DNA of 64,000 nucleotides from Arabidopsis thaliana (Eukaryota > Streptophyta > Magnoliopsida > Brassicales > Brassicaceae): positions 19,967,835 through 20,031,834 of the forward strand of contig NC_003076.8 of the NCBI RefSeq assembly GCF_000001735.4, given 5' to 3'. The translations under genes were made by a program, and so were the position numbers. How positions within the stretch are numbered: position 1 is the first letter of the stretch; each line of letters opens with the position of its first letter. The notes below the pieces were generated by a model. That model was not told the DNA's origin, did no database searches, and saw only the letters and a list, made by a program, of their open reading frames with translations. This document shows positions 1-11,672 of this stretch, one piece after another.

Positions 1-2257
1 GACATTCTAAACTTGGATCAGGCAGTGTGGTGGCCCAATTCTATCTGAATCAGGAGAAATCCACTCTGTAACACTTCAGTGCGTTCCTACCAAAACTAAC
101 CGGATCAACTAATAGGATATATATATATAAAAAAATAGAATATTTTGCAAGTGATTACAACTATTCAATAAATGAGCCGTATTTCCTCCTCCAACAGCAA
201 ATAATGTGGTCGTCGTTGTCCATAACGTTTAAGTTGTACGCCCATTACTAGCACAAAATATATGAAGAGAAAACATCCATAATGAAAAAGTGATAATAAT
301 ATGCAAAACATTTATGTTTTAATCAAATACGCTTGGAAACTGATGATATGATGAAACCACCCAAACTAGTTTCGAATCTAAAGAGATTATTGACCAAACG
401 TTCAAAAAAAAAAATTGGTTAAGAAATTAAAATGTCAAATAATATTTATGAAAATTGTTTACTTACATATTTAAAAACTGTACAACCAAGACATGATCAA
501 AACGACTAAAGAAATCCAACCTACCAAAATTTTTGTGACTGATGCACTTCCTCACTCTTCAGGTAGGATCTTTGGAGTAATGTGAACAATCAATAACGGA
601 TACACTTTTACTAAAAATAGAACCAAACCAGAAAAGACGTCTTGTCCCGTACTTAATTAAACTACAGCTAGTAATAAAATAAATCTTCGAATAAATCAAT
701 CATCTATTTCATGCAATGTTAAGTAAAACCAAAACTAGTATTCCCTCAGTTTCAAATAAGAGGTTGAAGGTAAATGCCCACATTGACAATAAAAAAAAAA
801 AAAGGTAAATACCCACATATTTAGATCATTTATTTTTCTTTTTAAAACATCATTATTTTTAGTTTAAGAAAAAATCAACCAATCACAACATAGTCTGCAG
901 AATATAAATAGACATAAGTTGTCAATGCATTTAAACTATCAAACAATCTTATAATATAAAACAAAATAAAATTCCTAAAACATCTAATATAATGCAACAG
1001 AAGGAGTATGCCATACAAAAATATTCACATTTCTCTTATAAGAGCAATGTCAAACGTGATCTAAAACTAAATCAAAACAAAGAATACGTTTCCGGATTCA
1101 ATATATCGATCAAATATTTCATGTAAGCTAATCGGTCATTACACTGAATTTCAGTCCATTGCTTTATCCGAGATGAGATTGTCGAATTTTCTTATCGGAA
1201 TGCTTGCTCATCTCGGCGATTAATTTGGACGTCGCAACAAAAAACCCACATAAAACTAATTATTAAATTCGATTGAAAAAAGTGAATCGGTTGATAGAAG
1301 TGTTCAAATGGGAACACCCCGGGCAGAACCTAATCAATACCACCACACGGCGGATGTTATTATAAAATTTTAATCCATCAAAAAGAGGACCTCGTATATC
1401 CACAAGTTAAAAAAAATAAAAATACAATTTGTATGTGTGAATTTCTTATGAATGAAACTAAAAAGGTTAAAAACAAAAACAAAATGACATTGAAATTGTT
1501 ATTTATATATATATTAAAAAATCCCATGGGAAGGCCCAAAACGATGGACACTCGCAGACCAAATACAATTTTTCATGTCAACCACGAGCCCTGCATGTTG
1601 GGACTGACCCGCCATAGATCATTTTATTAGATTGTCTTTGATCCAGTTGGACCAACCAACTTTAACTCATCTATTCATAGATAAGAAAGGAAATATCTAA
1701 AAAAATGGAGGAACTAAACAAACTTGAGAAAGAAAAAAAACACCTTAAAACATTCTTAGAGTTGGAACTAAAAAACCCCAATAAACGTTTCTTAGTGTAA
1801 AAGCCAATATAAGCTAAATAATTAACGATAGTTCATTGTTTGATTATCATAATCATTTTGTTCGATCATCAACGTCACATAGCGATTTATATTGGACGCA
1901 TCCTTTTCTTTCATTGCGAAATTTACATGGAGATTGTAAATTCCGCAGATGAGTTCTAGTCCGACCTATGATCTTTCATAAAAAAGAAAGGAAAATAAAA
2001 ATGAGGTGGAACTAAGTGAAAAAGGTGTAAAGATCGGAGAGACTATTGAGGCCTTGAGGGTTTATATATAGGTCTATGAAAGAAGAACATATATATATAT
2101 GCTCGAAGAATTCAAATTAATGAAGATTTTTAAAGATTATTCTCTTGATTTTTAATCTTTATATTGTAGATCACGCTAACAAATCTGACTGCGTAAAAAC
2201 AATATTGAATAAGTAAATATTAATAATTGTACTACAATCTAAAAAGGTTAATAAACT
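1..2257. other. gene-free stretch
   Basis: AT-rich sequence with stop codons in all frames; the only open frames are about 65 codons with plain low-complexity composition. Apart from the MITE-like unit at 741-1006 listed separately and a short TA run near 2089-2100, I see no gene, RNA or repeat. Confidence 0.6.
741..1006. mobile_element. degenerate Stowaway/mariner-type MITE
   Basis: The left end begins TTCCCTCAGTTTCA and the right end read in reverse complement begins CTCCTTCTGTTGCA. The two form an imperfect terminal inverted repeat, and both sides are bounded by a TA dinucleotide (739-740 and 1007-1008). The interior of about 266 bp is AT-rich without coding capacity. Ends of the CTCCCTCCGTTTC type and a TA target site are typical of mariner/Stowaway MITEs. 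The call is by end structure only; the family name was not checked. Confidence 0.5.
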
Positions 2258-2870
2258 CAGGGGTGGGCAAAAAAAACGAAAACCGAAAAACCGAAACAAA
2301 TGGTTTGATTTGGTTATGGTTTTGAATAAAAATCCATTTGGTTGTAATTCTTATTTAAGTTTCGGTTTAGGTTTGGTTTGGTTAAAAACCGCAAAACCGA
2401 ATGTTTTTTTTGGTTTTTGATTAAAATTAAAATTAATTGTGTATATATAAATATAATGTTCATTTGATAATATCATATCTATTAAACTATCAAAAACAAA
2501 ACCCTAACCCTAACCTAAACTAAAATTCTATATAAATCACATGCTGTCATTTAGAATTTGGGTTTACAAACTAGATTTTAATTTTATTTATGCATCAAAG
2601 TTATAATTGTTTTGGTAAAAACATGAAAAATTGGTTTTAAATGATTTTAATTGTTTTGGTCAAAACCGGAACCGATCCGAACCAAAATACATATGGCTTT
2701 TAAATGGTTTTAATTTTTCTAAAACCAAAAAACGGTATTACCGTTAAAACCGAACCGTAACCAAACCGAATTTCATATGGTTTTTATATGGTTTTACTTT
2801 TTTTAAAACCGAAAAACCGTAAAACCGAAAAAACCGAACCGAAACCAAACCGAAAAACCGCCCAGCCCTA
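2258..2870. mobile_element. hAT-like non-autonomous element rich in CCGAAAAACCG motifs
   Basis: The left end reads CAGGGGTGGGCAAA and the reverse complement of the right end reads TAGGGCTGGGCGGT, an imperfect inverted repeat of the kind seen on hAT elements. Flanks ATAAACTC and ATAAAGTA could be a decayed 8-bp target duplication (5 of 8 match). Inside, runs of AACCGAAACC on one side and GGTTTTGG on the other give extended self-complementarity over about 200 bp at each end. No transposase frame is present. It could instead be a foldback element of another superfamily. Confidence 0.45.
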
Positions 2871-4186
2871 TAAAGTATAGAAAAAGTAAACATGTAACGA
2901 AGATAATTATTAACGATAAAATTTAAATATAAAAATTCCCGGTCAAAAGGAAAATTTTCTTTTCTTTTTGATCCAATTCTATCTTAATCCCGTTATAAGT
3001 ATCTGAATCCCTATATAGTTGAGAGAAGGTAGCAAGAGATAAATATTTTAAAATTGTATATAGTCGACACGTTGCTACCAATGCTTTTATAGTATGTATA
3101 TACAAGATTCTCTTGTTTACCTAGCTAGAACACTATCGTCCCTAAATTACTACAGAAATTAGAAATGTTTTACCAGTAAACGATCGCGCGTTACCAATGA
3201 CCAAATGAGTAATGTGTTGACTATATTTTAAATTATTTCCTGTTTATGAAAAAAATACCTGCAACTCAGTGTAGGAAAATCCAAAACTAGAAGGATTCAA
3301 ACTGTTATAGCTTTATTATGATAGCTAGACCTAGATTATATATGTACTTTTAAGGAAATAGATCATTAATGAGCTTTATATAGATGCAAGGAAAGTAAAA
3401 GAGGGAAGATTACTGGAAGAACACTATAACCTTGGTAAATAATAGATTGATATCATACAATAAGTGGGAATAAGGACAGTTGTTCAAAGTGGCATCAACT
3501 CCCCAAGTTACTACATTGATGCTCATATCATAACAGCATGAATCTAAACTTGTTAGAAAAAGTTAATTACATGGATTTGTGAACTTCTCGTGAGATAATG
3601 TTTGGCTTCTATGAATGCTCTAATACTTAATTAGGTCCTTCTTGACTGCAAGCTTCGACCTCGTTACCAGTTGAAAAAAAAGGTTTGGATTATTGCATAA
3701 CAAACGCAATATTCGAACGGTAACAACTATTAATCAGTAATACGGTTTTACTCGACTCGATGGTAACGATTTTTTTTTTGTTAGAGAGTTCCCTAGTGTT
3801 CATGGCATGGTTTGCTACACAGCATTGAGCATGGCGCGAGCTGATTATCTTCCTCTGATAAAGAGAATTAGATCAAATCACGTATCACCTCATGCACTTG
3901 TCGTTGTTTATATTTCGTCGGTTGCCTCCAATTGATAAAATCAGTCTTTTCAAGCCACACAAACATATGGTTTTCTGCTTTTCGTCTGCCAAGTAAGTGC
4001 ATAGAAAAACTTGAAAGTTTATTCTCTACATTTTTGTGTTCAAAATTTTGTGGTATTAAAAGACAAAACAAAAATCTAGAATATTGCATGGTTTTACAAA
4101 CAACTGCAGAGTAAAGATCAATTTTATTTTACAAAACAAATTAATCAATCAACAAAACAGAGTATAATAAAACCCTAGTAAAAAGC
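2871..4186. other. gene-free stretch downstream of COBL9
   Basis: Short spurious frames only (60-73 codons, overlapping on both strands near 3.9-4.1 kb). It probably includes the 3' untranslated region of COBL9 just right of 4100. No other structure recognised. Confidence 0.55.
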
Positions 4187-6564
4187 TTATAATAGAACCA
4201 TAAACGCCGCAACATAAAACGTTATAAAGGACAAAACCGTGATAGCCCCATTTCGTCTGCCACCACTAGCCATCGGAAGCAGATCAGGAAGCAAACATTC
4301 CTCACCGTTAAATATCACTTTCGCCGGAAACCCGTCACGTTCCGCCACATTAATCCCCGGCGTGAGTTTCTTGCTGAACTGTATCACGGATTGTTGTTTA
4401 CCAGGAATCCTAATATTCTTCTTCTTTGGATCTTTTTCATCAGCCTCCGCCACAAGATAATCTAGACCCGGAAGACCTTCCATGAAGATGGTGTTGTTTA
4501 CACCTCCGTCCACGCTAAGGAGACTCGCGTTAAACGAGTAGGCTTTCTCGAACCCTAGAAGCGCCGGTTTCTTCATCTGAACCGCAAGGAACCAGTTGGG
4601 AAAATCTATCTCTCCCCAGTTGAAAATCGTGATCCTCACTGTCCAACCACCTCTATAATCCGACGCCATGTGCCAGTTAATCGATACACCGCAATTGTCC
4701 CCACACGGCATTGGATTAGGTAGGGTTTTGTGTTTGAGTGCGTTCCAAGCAAGCGTTAGAGCGGTTCTGTTTTCGAAAGGTAAGAGAAGAGCGTCTGGAG
4801 GGATGAGAAGAGACGGAGTTTCTGCACTGCATGTGCGTCGCGTTTCGGAAACGCAACCACAAGCGCAAGTGTTACAAGGGATGATAGAGTCGTTGAAGAA
4901 AGCAGAGAAGGAGACACAACATTTTGGTATCTCGGTTTTGGCTTGCGTGATGTTGCATACGATCTGCCAACTGGCGAAAGATGATTTGTTGGTCGGCATA
5001 CCACTCGGATCCGGATAAAAAGTCGGGGTTACCCGAACGGGTGGCCCGCACGAGTAATCCGGGTTTAGCGTCCCTTTAATCCTCCAGTTCTGCGGTGGGA
5101 AAAGCGCGGATCGGTTGAAATCAGGAGGCATTTTGGCAACTTGCATCGTGAAGACGGAGACTGATTTGGAAGGGTCCATGATACGTGGTAAGATGGTACC
5201 GTTTCTGCAGCAAGAAGGAATATTTCCTAAAGTAGAGTCATCTTTTTTGGTTGGAGGCAAGTCTATGATGATTGGTCTTCTTTCACATGTGAGAACGTCA
5301 GCGAAATCTAGACCAGTGTAGATTAGGGACTGAGGACCAAAGATGCATTTTGTGGCGTCCACGACCGTTGGATATGCGCCTTGCATTTTTTGTATGAACT
5401 CGTCTCGCATCCAATCGAAACTAAGCTCCCAATGGTCAAGCCTGCCTAGCGGGTTGTGGTTTTCCATGGTTACTTCAGTTAGGTAGTTCTGGTCGTAGGC
5501 TCGGATCACGTCGTACATTATGGTCAAGTCTCCGGGTTGTCGTGGGAGGAATTTGGTGGTGATTGTTGTGTTGACTATAATGCTCGCGTCTCGTATGCAG
5601 CACGTCGTTAGTTCTCTTTTGCCTAATGGACACAAAATTAGTTAAGACTAACATTAATATTTTCACTTCAAATTTTACTGCATCTCCGTAAAAAATAAAG
5701 TTACATGTATGTGTATTTTGTTTCCTAAAATATTGTATTCATATAATATCAGAATTAGGAAAAATATCTACAAAGTATTTATAAACTTTGTTATTTGAAA
5801 GTCCACTTTTTGTTTACACTAGTTAACACTTTTGATTAACTAGTAAAGATCTTCAAAAAAACGAGTTTTTAAATCAGTTAAATCCGTAAACCTATAAAAG
5901 CAATTAGAGTGTCTGACCTCTAATCAAGTTTTGAACATTAGCAATTACCATATAAAATGTTTTTAAAAAATAAAAATAAAAAAGTAAAAAATTGATTGGA
6001 ATGATTACTTTGAAGAGTAGGCACAGGACAGAGCCAACCCTCGTTAACAAGCGATATGTTGGATGGCAAAGGAACCGCCGGAGGAGCCACCATGAACTGA
6101 GTCCCGACAAGCTCAATCTCAGCCGTCATTTGCTTCAAGTCTCCGGCCGTTTGAATAGCCGTTTTGAGGTCGGAGACAGGATAGCCACCGAAGATGGTAC
6201 CATTTCCTACCAAAGCAGGAAGCTCTGTCCCGTTGACTATTAACGCATCTGTGGCGGAAATAAGGATTTCGTTGTGTTGGAATCCAACAAACACTCTCCA
6301 TTCTTTTAACTCTTCACGGCCATTGTTTAGAACCGTAAGAACTGACTCGAACCGATAAGGCTGATCGGCTGTGTCGTTCGGAGGGATCTTGCGACCGAGT
6401 ATGAAATCATAAGAGAGAAATATTCCGTTGCAAAGATCTGATGGAGAAATCGGGGCCGGTGCCGGTGCCGGAACCATGATTGTCGGAGGAAGCTGAGACA
6501 TAGACGGTGGAGTAACGGTGAATAAGAGTAACACTCCGAAGAATATCGGAAGGAGAACGCCCAT
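4187..6564 (-). CDS. COBL9: COBRA-like GPI-anchored wall protein COBL9 (SHAVEN2 / MRH4)
   Basis: The gene has two exons, 6564-6009 and 5622-4187, joined across a 386-bp GT-AG intron in phase 1, and encodes 663 aa, the length I recall for COBL9. Residues 1 to about 24 form a signal peptide. An extra N-terminal domain typical of the COBL7-11 subgroup follows, then the COBRA domain with its CCVS motif and many N-glycosylation sequons. A small-residue stretch (MASGG) and a hydrophobic tail of about 18 residues mark a GPI attachment signal. COBRA family proteins act at the plasma membrane/wall face in oriented cellulose deposition. COBL9 is known for root-hair tip growth; loss gives hairless or short-haired roots. 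The start ATG is the first one and opens directly into the signal peptide. COBL10/11 are the alternatives, but the neighbouring genes favour COBL9. Confidence 0.93.
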
Positions 6565-9007
6565 TGTGTCTTTCTCCAGAGAAAGTTAAGTTTACTTGGA
6601 GAAAGAACCCAAATGGTTTTTGTTTTGTTTATTTGAAACAAATAGTGTAACGCGAGTCTATAATCATAGGAGGTTATGGTAAAACGTTGTATGATACTAG
6701 GATGCACGTCGAGAGGTTTTGAGTTTAGAACTCGTGCCACGCACGTTGGTGGGTCGATTATGAAGTAGGGAATGTAATAATAGAGTCGTGGACGCAAATT
6801 AAAATTATTAGTTTTCACATCATCGGCATGACACGATCATTCCAACAATATGCCAACATATATATTTCTAAGAGATTTAAGATATTATGGTCAGTCCCGG
6901 CCCAAACTCGTAAAACCTGTATATTTTTGAATTTGGTTTGATCATGCTCGATTTTCTTGGACTTATATTTTAAAGTATGATCCAGCCGATAACAGCTACA
7001 AGGTAAGCCTGTATTGTTTCAGTTTTTTTTTTTTTTTAATTAACAAAAACTGTTTTTAAGATTCAACAATGATATATATCTTTTACTTTTAAAAATCCAC
7101 ATTAGTCTAAACGTAAATTTGAATGTAAAGAAATTGAATACAAATTCAACCTATACTTCCTATTTTCATTAATGATATATATTTTCATACGCTTTGAAGT
7201 TATCCTAAAAGCCAACCAAAATTTAACAATATATAAATAACAAAATGGTTAAGTTAAGATTGAAAACATGTAGTCTTGCATCAAACAAAACTAAATGTTT
7301 CATAGTATGAGAAGGCCGAATCGAATCCGATCAGATTAAGAAAAAAAAAAAAAAACTATAACGTTTCATAGTATTTTGAACACGTTTAACTTGGAAAGCG
7401 CCACTTTTTCAGATCTGAATGTAGTTGGACTTTGGCCCTATATGACATGTAGCTATGTTGTACAGCATGGAGAATAACAGTGATTGATCTAGTGACCTTA
7501 TATTTGATCACAGCGGTGCAATGAGCATATGTAGTCGGCCAACTTTTCTCACTAAGCTCATGTTAATTTTAGAAGGTCTAGAGATGCAATTTTTTTTTGG
7601 CAATGCACATCTTGCACTAGGTCAACGACAGCACTGTTTAGAAAGAGATGGATGGGTATGAGATCTCAAAGATATCTTTCTTTGATTCACCATACATATC
7701 GTTTTTAAGAACCTTTCCGTACTATATATATCCTAGAAGGATCATAATTTGATGTCCATCTCATTTTTTAGTTGAAGGTAATAAAGAAGGTATCTATAGG
7801 GAACAAAACGTGACCCAAGTCCGAAGACCGGGTTTTCAATAGAGGGCCGGATATGCTTAGTCGTATAGTATATCTTAGAAAACTGACTATGATCCTGAAT
7901 AATTTTTCCTTCAAAAAATTCAATAATGAATGGCCCGAATCTTTTTAATGCTGATAGCCTTCAAATTCTCAGGCCGTTGTAGTCCCATGTTTCAGCTTGA
8001 TCAAATAAACTAACCCTCTAACCGAAACAGAGTGTCAGCAACATTTTACCATTATCGTCTCCTAAACTAAAGACCAACATTCAACAATACACTGTATACT
8101 ATATAGTAAATGTAATCAATTATTGTAGAGAGTGGTAGAGACAGACCATTGATCTTTTGTCCCACTCCCTCAACAACTTTTTTGGGTTAATTGCCACTAC
8201 CTCAATAATATACTATCTATATTTTGGGTATTCGTATTTTAATACTCTCTAGGTATTTACGGCTTATCTTAAGGTCAACAATAAAGTTCACGTATTTATA
8301 AATTTCCACCGTATCAGCTAAACAAAGGCGAATTTTTTTTTCTTAGCTATACATAATTTAGCGTGTTGGGAAAACAGAGAGATATGTGTTGGAGCAAAGC
8401 TGGCGATAAAATTGTCTTGCATGTGTATTTTGAATTTTCCAACGGTGCGAATTCATAATAATTGAAGAAAAGAAAGATATTCTGCTTTAACGACAATCAC
8501 ATGTTAATTATAAACTAATACTATGGATTAAGAAGAGTAAAATATACTACTAGCCGTGAATTTAGCTGATTAATAGATTACATAACTAATTATTTACTGT
8601 ATTGTTTGACCAATTTCCATTAGTCGTGACACGACATGCAGAATTAGTTGATTAACGAATAATGAGATAAGAAATTGTAGTTTCAGCGCAAATTAAACCC
8701 AACCGACAAAATAGTGTTAAATTGAACTAATTGAGTGTAAACCACTAAAAGAGTACATAGAAAGTAACAATTCTTTATTTTTGAAATCTGAATAACGAGT
8801 AATTAATATGTTAATAATCAAGAACAATTAAATACAAATTGTCAACAACAAAAGAAAAAGTTAAAACAGATCGAAGAAAGTAAAAGATCCAACATCATTT
8901 AGTTTCCATGATCAAAGAAATCTAAAGATTTATAGATCTACGGATCTGCCACATTATTTCGACTTTTTCTTCGTCATTTTCCCGGCGAATTTTCCGACTA
9001 TTTTCCG
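6565..9007. other. COBL9 promoter region and gene-free spacer
   Basis: Contains the COBL9 5' region (left part) and the 3' flank of the proline-rich protein gene (right part). AT-rich with A/T tracts; no coding frame, RNA gene or clear transposon end recognised. Confidence 0.55.
6731..6747 (+). promoter_or_regulatory. near-match to root-hair element (RHE) upstream of COBL9
   Basis: CTCGTGCCACGCACGTT matches the published root-hair cis-element consensus WHHDTGNNN(N)KCACGWH except at its first base. The overlapping reverse strand matches the same consensus with one mismatch at its last base, so the site is a partial palindrome. It lies about 170 bp upstream of the COBL9 ATG. The role is inferred from COBL9's root-hair function. 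Confidence 0.4.
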
Positions 9008-9496
9008 TCACACTAAACAGAGAAAGACAGCAAAAAGAGCAAAAATAATAGAGTAAGAACTCATAAACCGATCTGAGCCAGAACCTGGTGGTGGAGTATG
9101 ATAGTAAAACGGGAAATAAGGGACGATCGGATTCGGCGGAGGCGGCGTAGGATAGTTTCCTGAATACGGCGGAGGATAGTAATAACCTTGACCACCGCCA
9201 CCGTATGGTGGAGGGTATTTACTGCCTCCACCGGACTGAGAAGGAGGAGGGTAATAGTAAGAGCTACCGCCACCGGAGCTTGGAGGAGAAGGAGGGGGAG
9301 GACATGCGGTTGTGGGGGTTGACGGTGGTGGAGGAGAAGGTGGCGGAGGAGATGATTGGACAGGACTACATGGATTGTCGCATGAAGAACACATTGTACA
9401 AGAAACAACCTCGTCTTTTGATGTCACTGTCGGTGTCACTGACACTAGCAGCATAACAACAAGTGTAGACAAAGTGTATAAATGGTTTGTTTCCAT
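9008..9496 (-). CDS. hydroxyproline-rich (extensin/PRP-like) GPI-type cell-surface protein
   Basis: Single-exon frame of 162 aa. Residues 1-26 are a signal peptide. Residues 27-45 contain four cysteines in a short cluster (SCTMCSSCDNPC). A central block follows with extensin-type SPPPPSPPPP, ACPPPPSPP and several YYYPPP or PPPYGGGG units. Such prolines are normally hydroxylated and O-glycosylated and the tyrosines can cross-link. The last 16 residues (YSIIFALFAVFLCLV) are hydrophobic with no following charge, as in a GPI-anchor signal, so the mature protein is probably tethered outside the plasma membrane. It corresponds by position to At5g49280. The 5' leader contains a CTT-repeat run (AAG on the plus strand, about 9592-9618). 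No specific function is known to me. Confidence 0.88.
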   Translation of the reverse strand: METNHLYTLSTLVVMLLVSVTPTVTSKDEVVSCTMCSSCDNPCSPVQSSPPPPSPPPPSTPTTACPPPPSPPSSGGGSSYYYPPPSQSGGGSKYPPPYGGGGQGYYYPPPYSGNYPTPPPPNPIVPYFPFYYHTPPPGSGSDRFMSSYSIIFALFAVFLCLV

Positions 9497-9591
9497 TGTC
9501 AGAAACTGGATTTAGAAACTTAATTTTGTGCGAAGAATATACAGAGGAAGTAGATGAGAGAGCAGAGGAGGGAGAAAGAGTAGGAGTGGGA

Positions 9592-9618
9592 AAGAAGAAG
9601 AAGAAGAAGAAGAAGAAG
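9592..9618. repeat. AAG/CTT microsatellite in the leader of the proline-rich protein gene
   Basis: About nine AAG units on the plus strand, read as CTT in the transcript, roughly 95-120 bases upstream of the ATG at 9496. CT-rich 5' leaders are common in Arabidopsis genes. Confidence 0.8.
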
Positions 9619-9669
9619 CACGTTCAGAGGAGGAGTGTTCTTCTTTTTATCGATGGCTTTTACAAATAA

Positions 9670-9677
9670 TTTATAAA
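9670..9677 (-). promoter_or_regulatory. possible TATA box of the proline-rich protein gene
   Basis: TTTATAAA about 175 bp upstream of the start codon, the only TATA-like motif in suitable position. The distance fits the CTT-rich leader. Confidence 0.35.
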
Positions 9678-11600
9678 TAAATATTTTCAGCATAAAAAAG
9701 GTGTTTTAATAAAGAAACAATTAGTAAAAGTTCGGTGGAGTGTATTAAGAATTTATCTGATTCTTATAAAATAGAGTTTACTGGAGATTAATTATTGGAG
9801 ATTCTTGGGATATTATATTTATCAATAGTTTTGTGTGTGAAAATTATAATTATCCATTGCAGATACAAAATTATTGTAATTTTTGTGGTGCATGATTTTA
9901 TTTATTCAAAGCATGATTTTAGTAGTCGAGGACGTAGAATTTTTTGGTAAATAATTTTAATTTAGAAATCACAGTGTTTTAAGAAAAGAAATGAATAGAA
10001 TGCAAGAAAAAGTTGACGCGGACACGTTAACCTTTTTAACCAAAGGTCTTGTAATAAAGCACCGGAAATACGCGGATGTCGGGGGCAAAGACGTCACGTA
10101 ATCTCTTGAAATGTAGAAATTACGATGATACCTCTAGTCCCGTGGCGACCTCGTGGCGGCTGCGTCGACGAGCCAAGTAGGGTTGGGGAAATAAAAGAGA
10201 ATCTTCAACAAAAGTCATTATAGTGGGGCTTGACTCTTTTGCAAGCTTTCACACGTGGACGTAATTCATTGGTTTTTTGTTTTATGACGTGGTAGCTTTA
10301 GAAGAGTAGACGTGAAGATGACGGAAGTCCCCTACTTAAGCGATTAGTGTGAAGTAGCGTTTTTTCTCATCAACAACTTCTTTCGTTTCGACAATAAAAA
10401 CATATGAGAAATTTCGTTGAGTAGCAAACAAAAGCAAAAACATTCCTCCATATATAAGACAAACAAGAAAAGTTCAAAGCTCTACTAATTAGCGTTGTGA
10501 CTTCAAATGTATAACATCAAGTTTAAATTAGCTCTAGGTTTAACCATGGTATGATCAGTTTTATCCAGTCTAGACAATATGCAAGTAGAATATCAAGTTA
10601 TGTGGTATTTTTTTCCAAACAAATTTCATTATTAACATTAAAAAGTATTTATTTAAAAAAAAAAAAAGAACATTAAAAAGTAGGCAATTTTACGAAGCAT
10701 TTAAAACATCGGATCGTCATGATTATAAATGGCGTAAAATTGGGTTACGTTTTTCTTATTTCATAATCAAATTAATAAAATTGGGTCACTGTATCAGCAG
10801 TGAGAGACTTGGAACATACCACATGTTCGGATGTTATGTCCCGTATTGAGATGTCATATTTTCATAGCAAAAGAATATGTGAACATTGTGGAAGAGAAAC
10901 TAAGTCACGAAACCTAGTGGATAGGTGTTGAGCACATATTTTTTGCATTCTATAAGAACTCATTTTATCAAAAATATCATAATCGAAGTAAAATGATACC
11001 GCTAAAACGACTGATTTAGTTAAAAAAGAACAAGAAAAAAAAAAAAAAAATGTTTCCTGTTTGTCTTAATCTTTTAGGTACTTAAAATAAGATGATACCA
11101 ATCACAAAATCTGAGCAAGCTTAGACTCTTAGTTTATAATCAAACTGAACAGGCGATTGAAGATGATCACACCATGCTTATGGTGATCTCATGATTAAAG
11201 TTACTCTGCTTTTTAAAAGATAAATATTTTGCTTGCTTTTCTGACTCAAATCAATTGTTAATGCTAAAACATTTTCATGTTAACAAAGAAGAAAAAAAAA
11301 ACTGGAAAGTCATACAAAATCTTAAACTAATCTCTAAAGTTTGCAAAGTATGTGAATTTTGCAATGGCTAAAGAGAAGATGCGTTGCAGCGTTGGGTTGA
11401 GAATTGAACTCTGGCTTAATTAGATTCAAAATAGCAATTCACCATCCTACTAGTTATTCGTTTCGTTTAAAGACAACTTTTATATTTCATTTGATTGTTG
11501 AGGAACAAAAGTTGGTTATATAAGTGAGAACTTTTTGCTTTTTGGGTTTCAATTGAATAAAAACAAAAAGTTGTCGTCGATCTGTGAAATTCAATTTATA
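9678..11600. other. upstream region of the proline-rich protein gene with clustered ACGT-core sites
   Basis: No gene recognised. Between about 10010 and 10310 there are several ACGT-core (bZIP/bHLH-type) motifs: GACGTC at 10090-10095 followed by another ACGT, a perfect G-box CACGTG at 10252-10257, and GACGTGG shortly after. This stretch is also more GC-rich than its surroundings. The rest is AT-rich with homopolymer runs. Confidence 0.5.
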
Positions 11601-11624
11601 TCTATAGAGAGCATTTCTTCTATT

Positions 11625-11672
11625 TATTGGGCCAGTTCTTAGTGGCCCAATAACAAAAAGCCCAATAACCCT
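11625..11672. promoter_or_regulatory. cluster of three site II (TGGGCY) elements
   Basis: Three TGGGC/GCCCA motifs occur in under 50 bp (TTGGGCC, GGCCCAA, GCCCAAT). Such clusters are typical of plant proximal promoters bound by TCP factors. They lie about 650 bp upstream of the RLP56 ATG and could drive RLP56 with a long leader, or an unannotated transcript. An 18-codon upstream frame starts at 11876. Assignment to a gene is uncertain. Confidence 0.4.

Noticed and set aside
5623..6008. Reading the two COBL9 frames as separate genes
   Set aside because: A consensus donor (AAA|GTAATC) and acceptor (CATTAG|GC) join them in phase into a full-length 663-aa COBRA protein.
9061..9408. Leu/Val-rich 115-codon frame overlapping the proline-rich protein gene
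   Set aside because: Shifted-frame shadow of the CCN-rich coding sequence; the other frame has a signal peptide and GPI-type tail.
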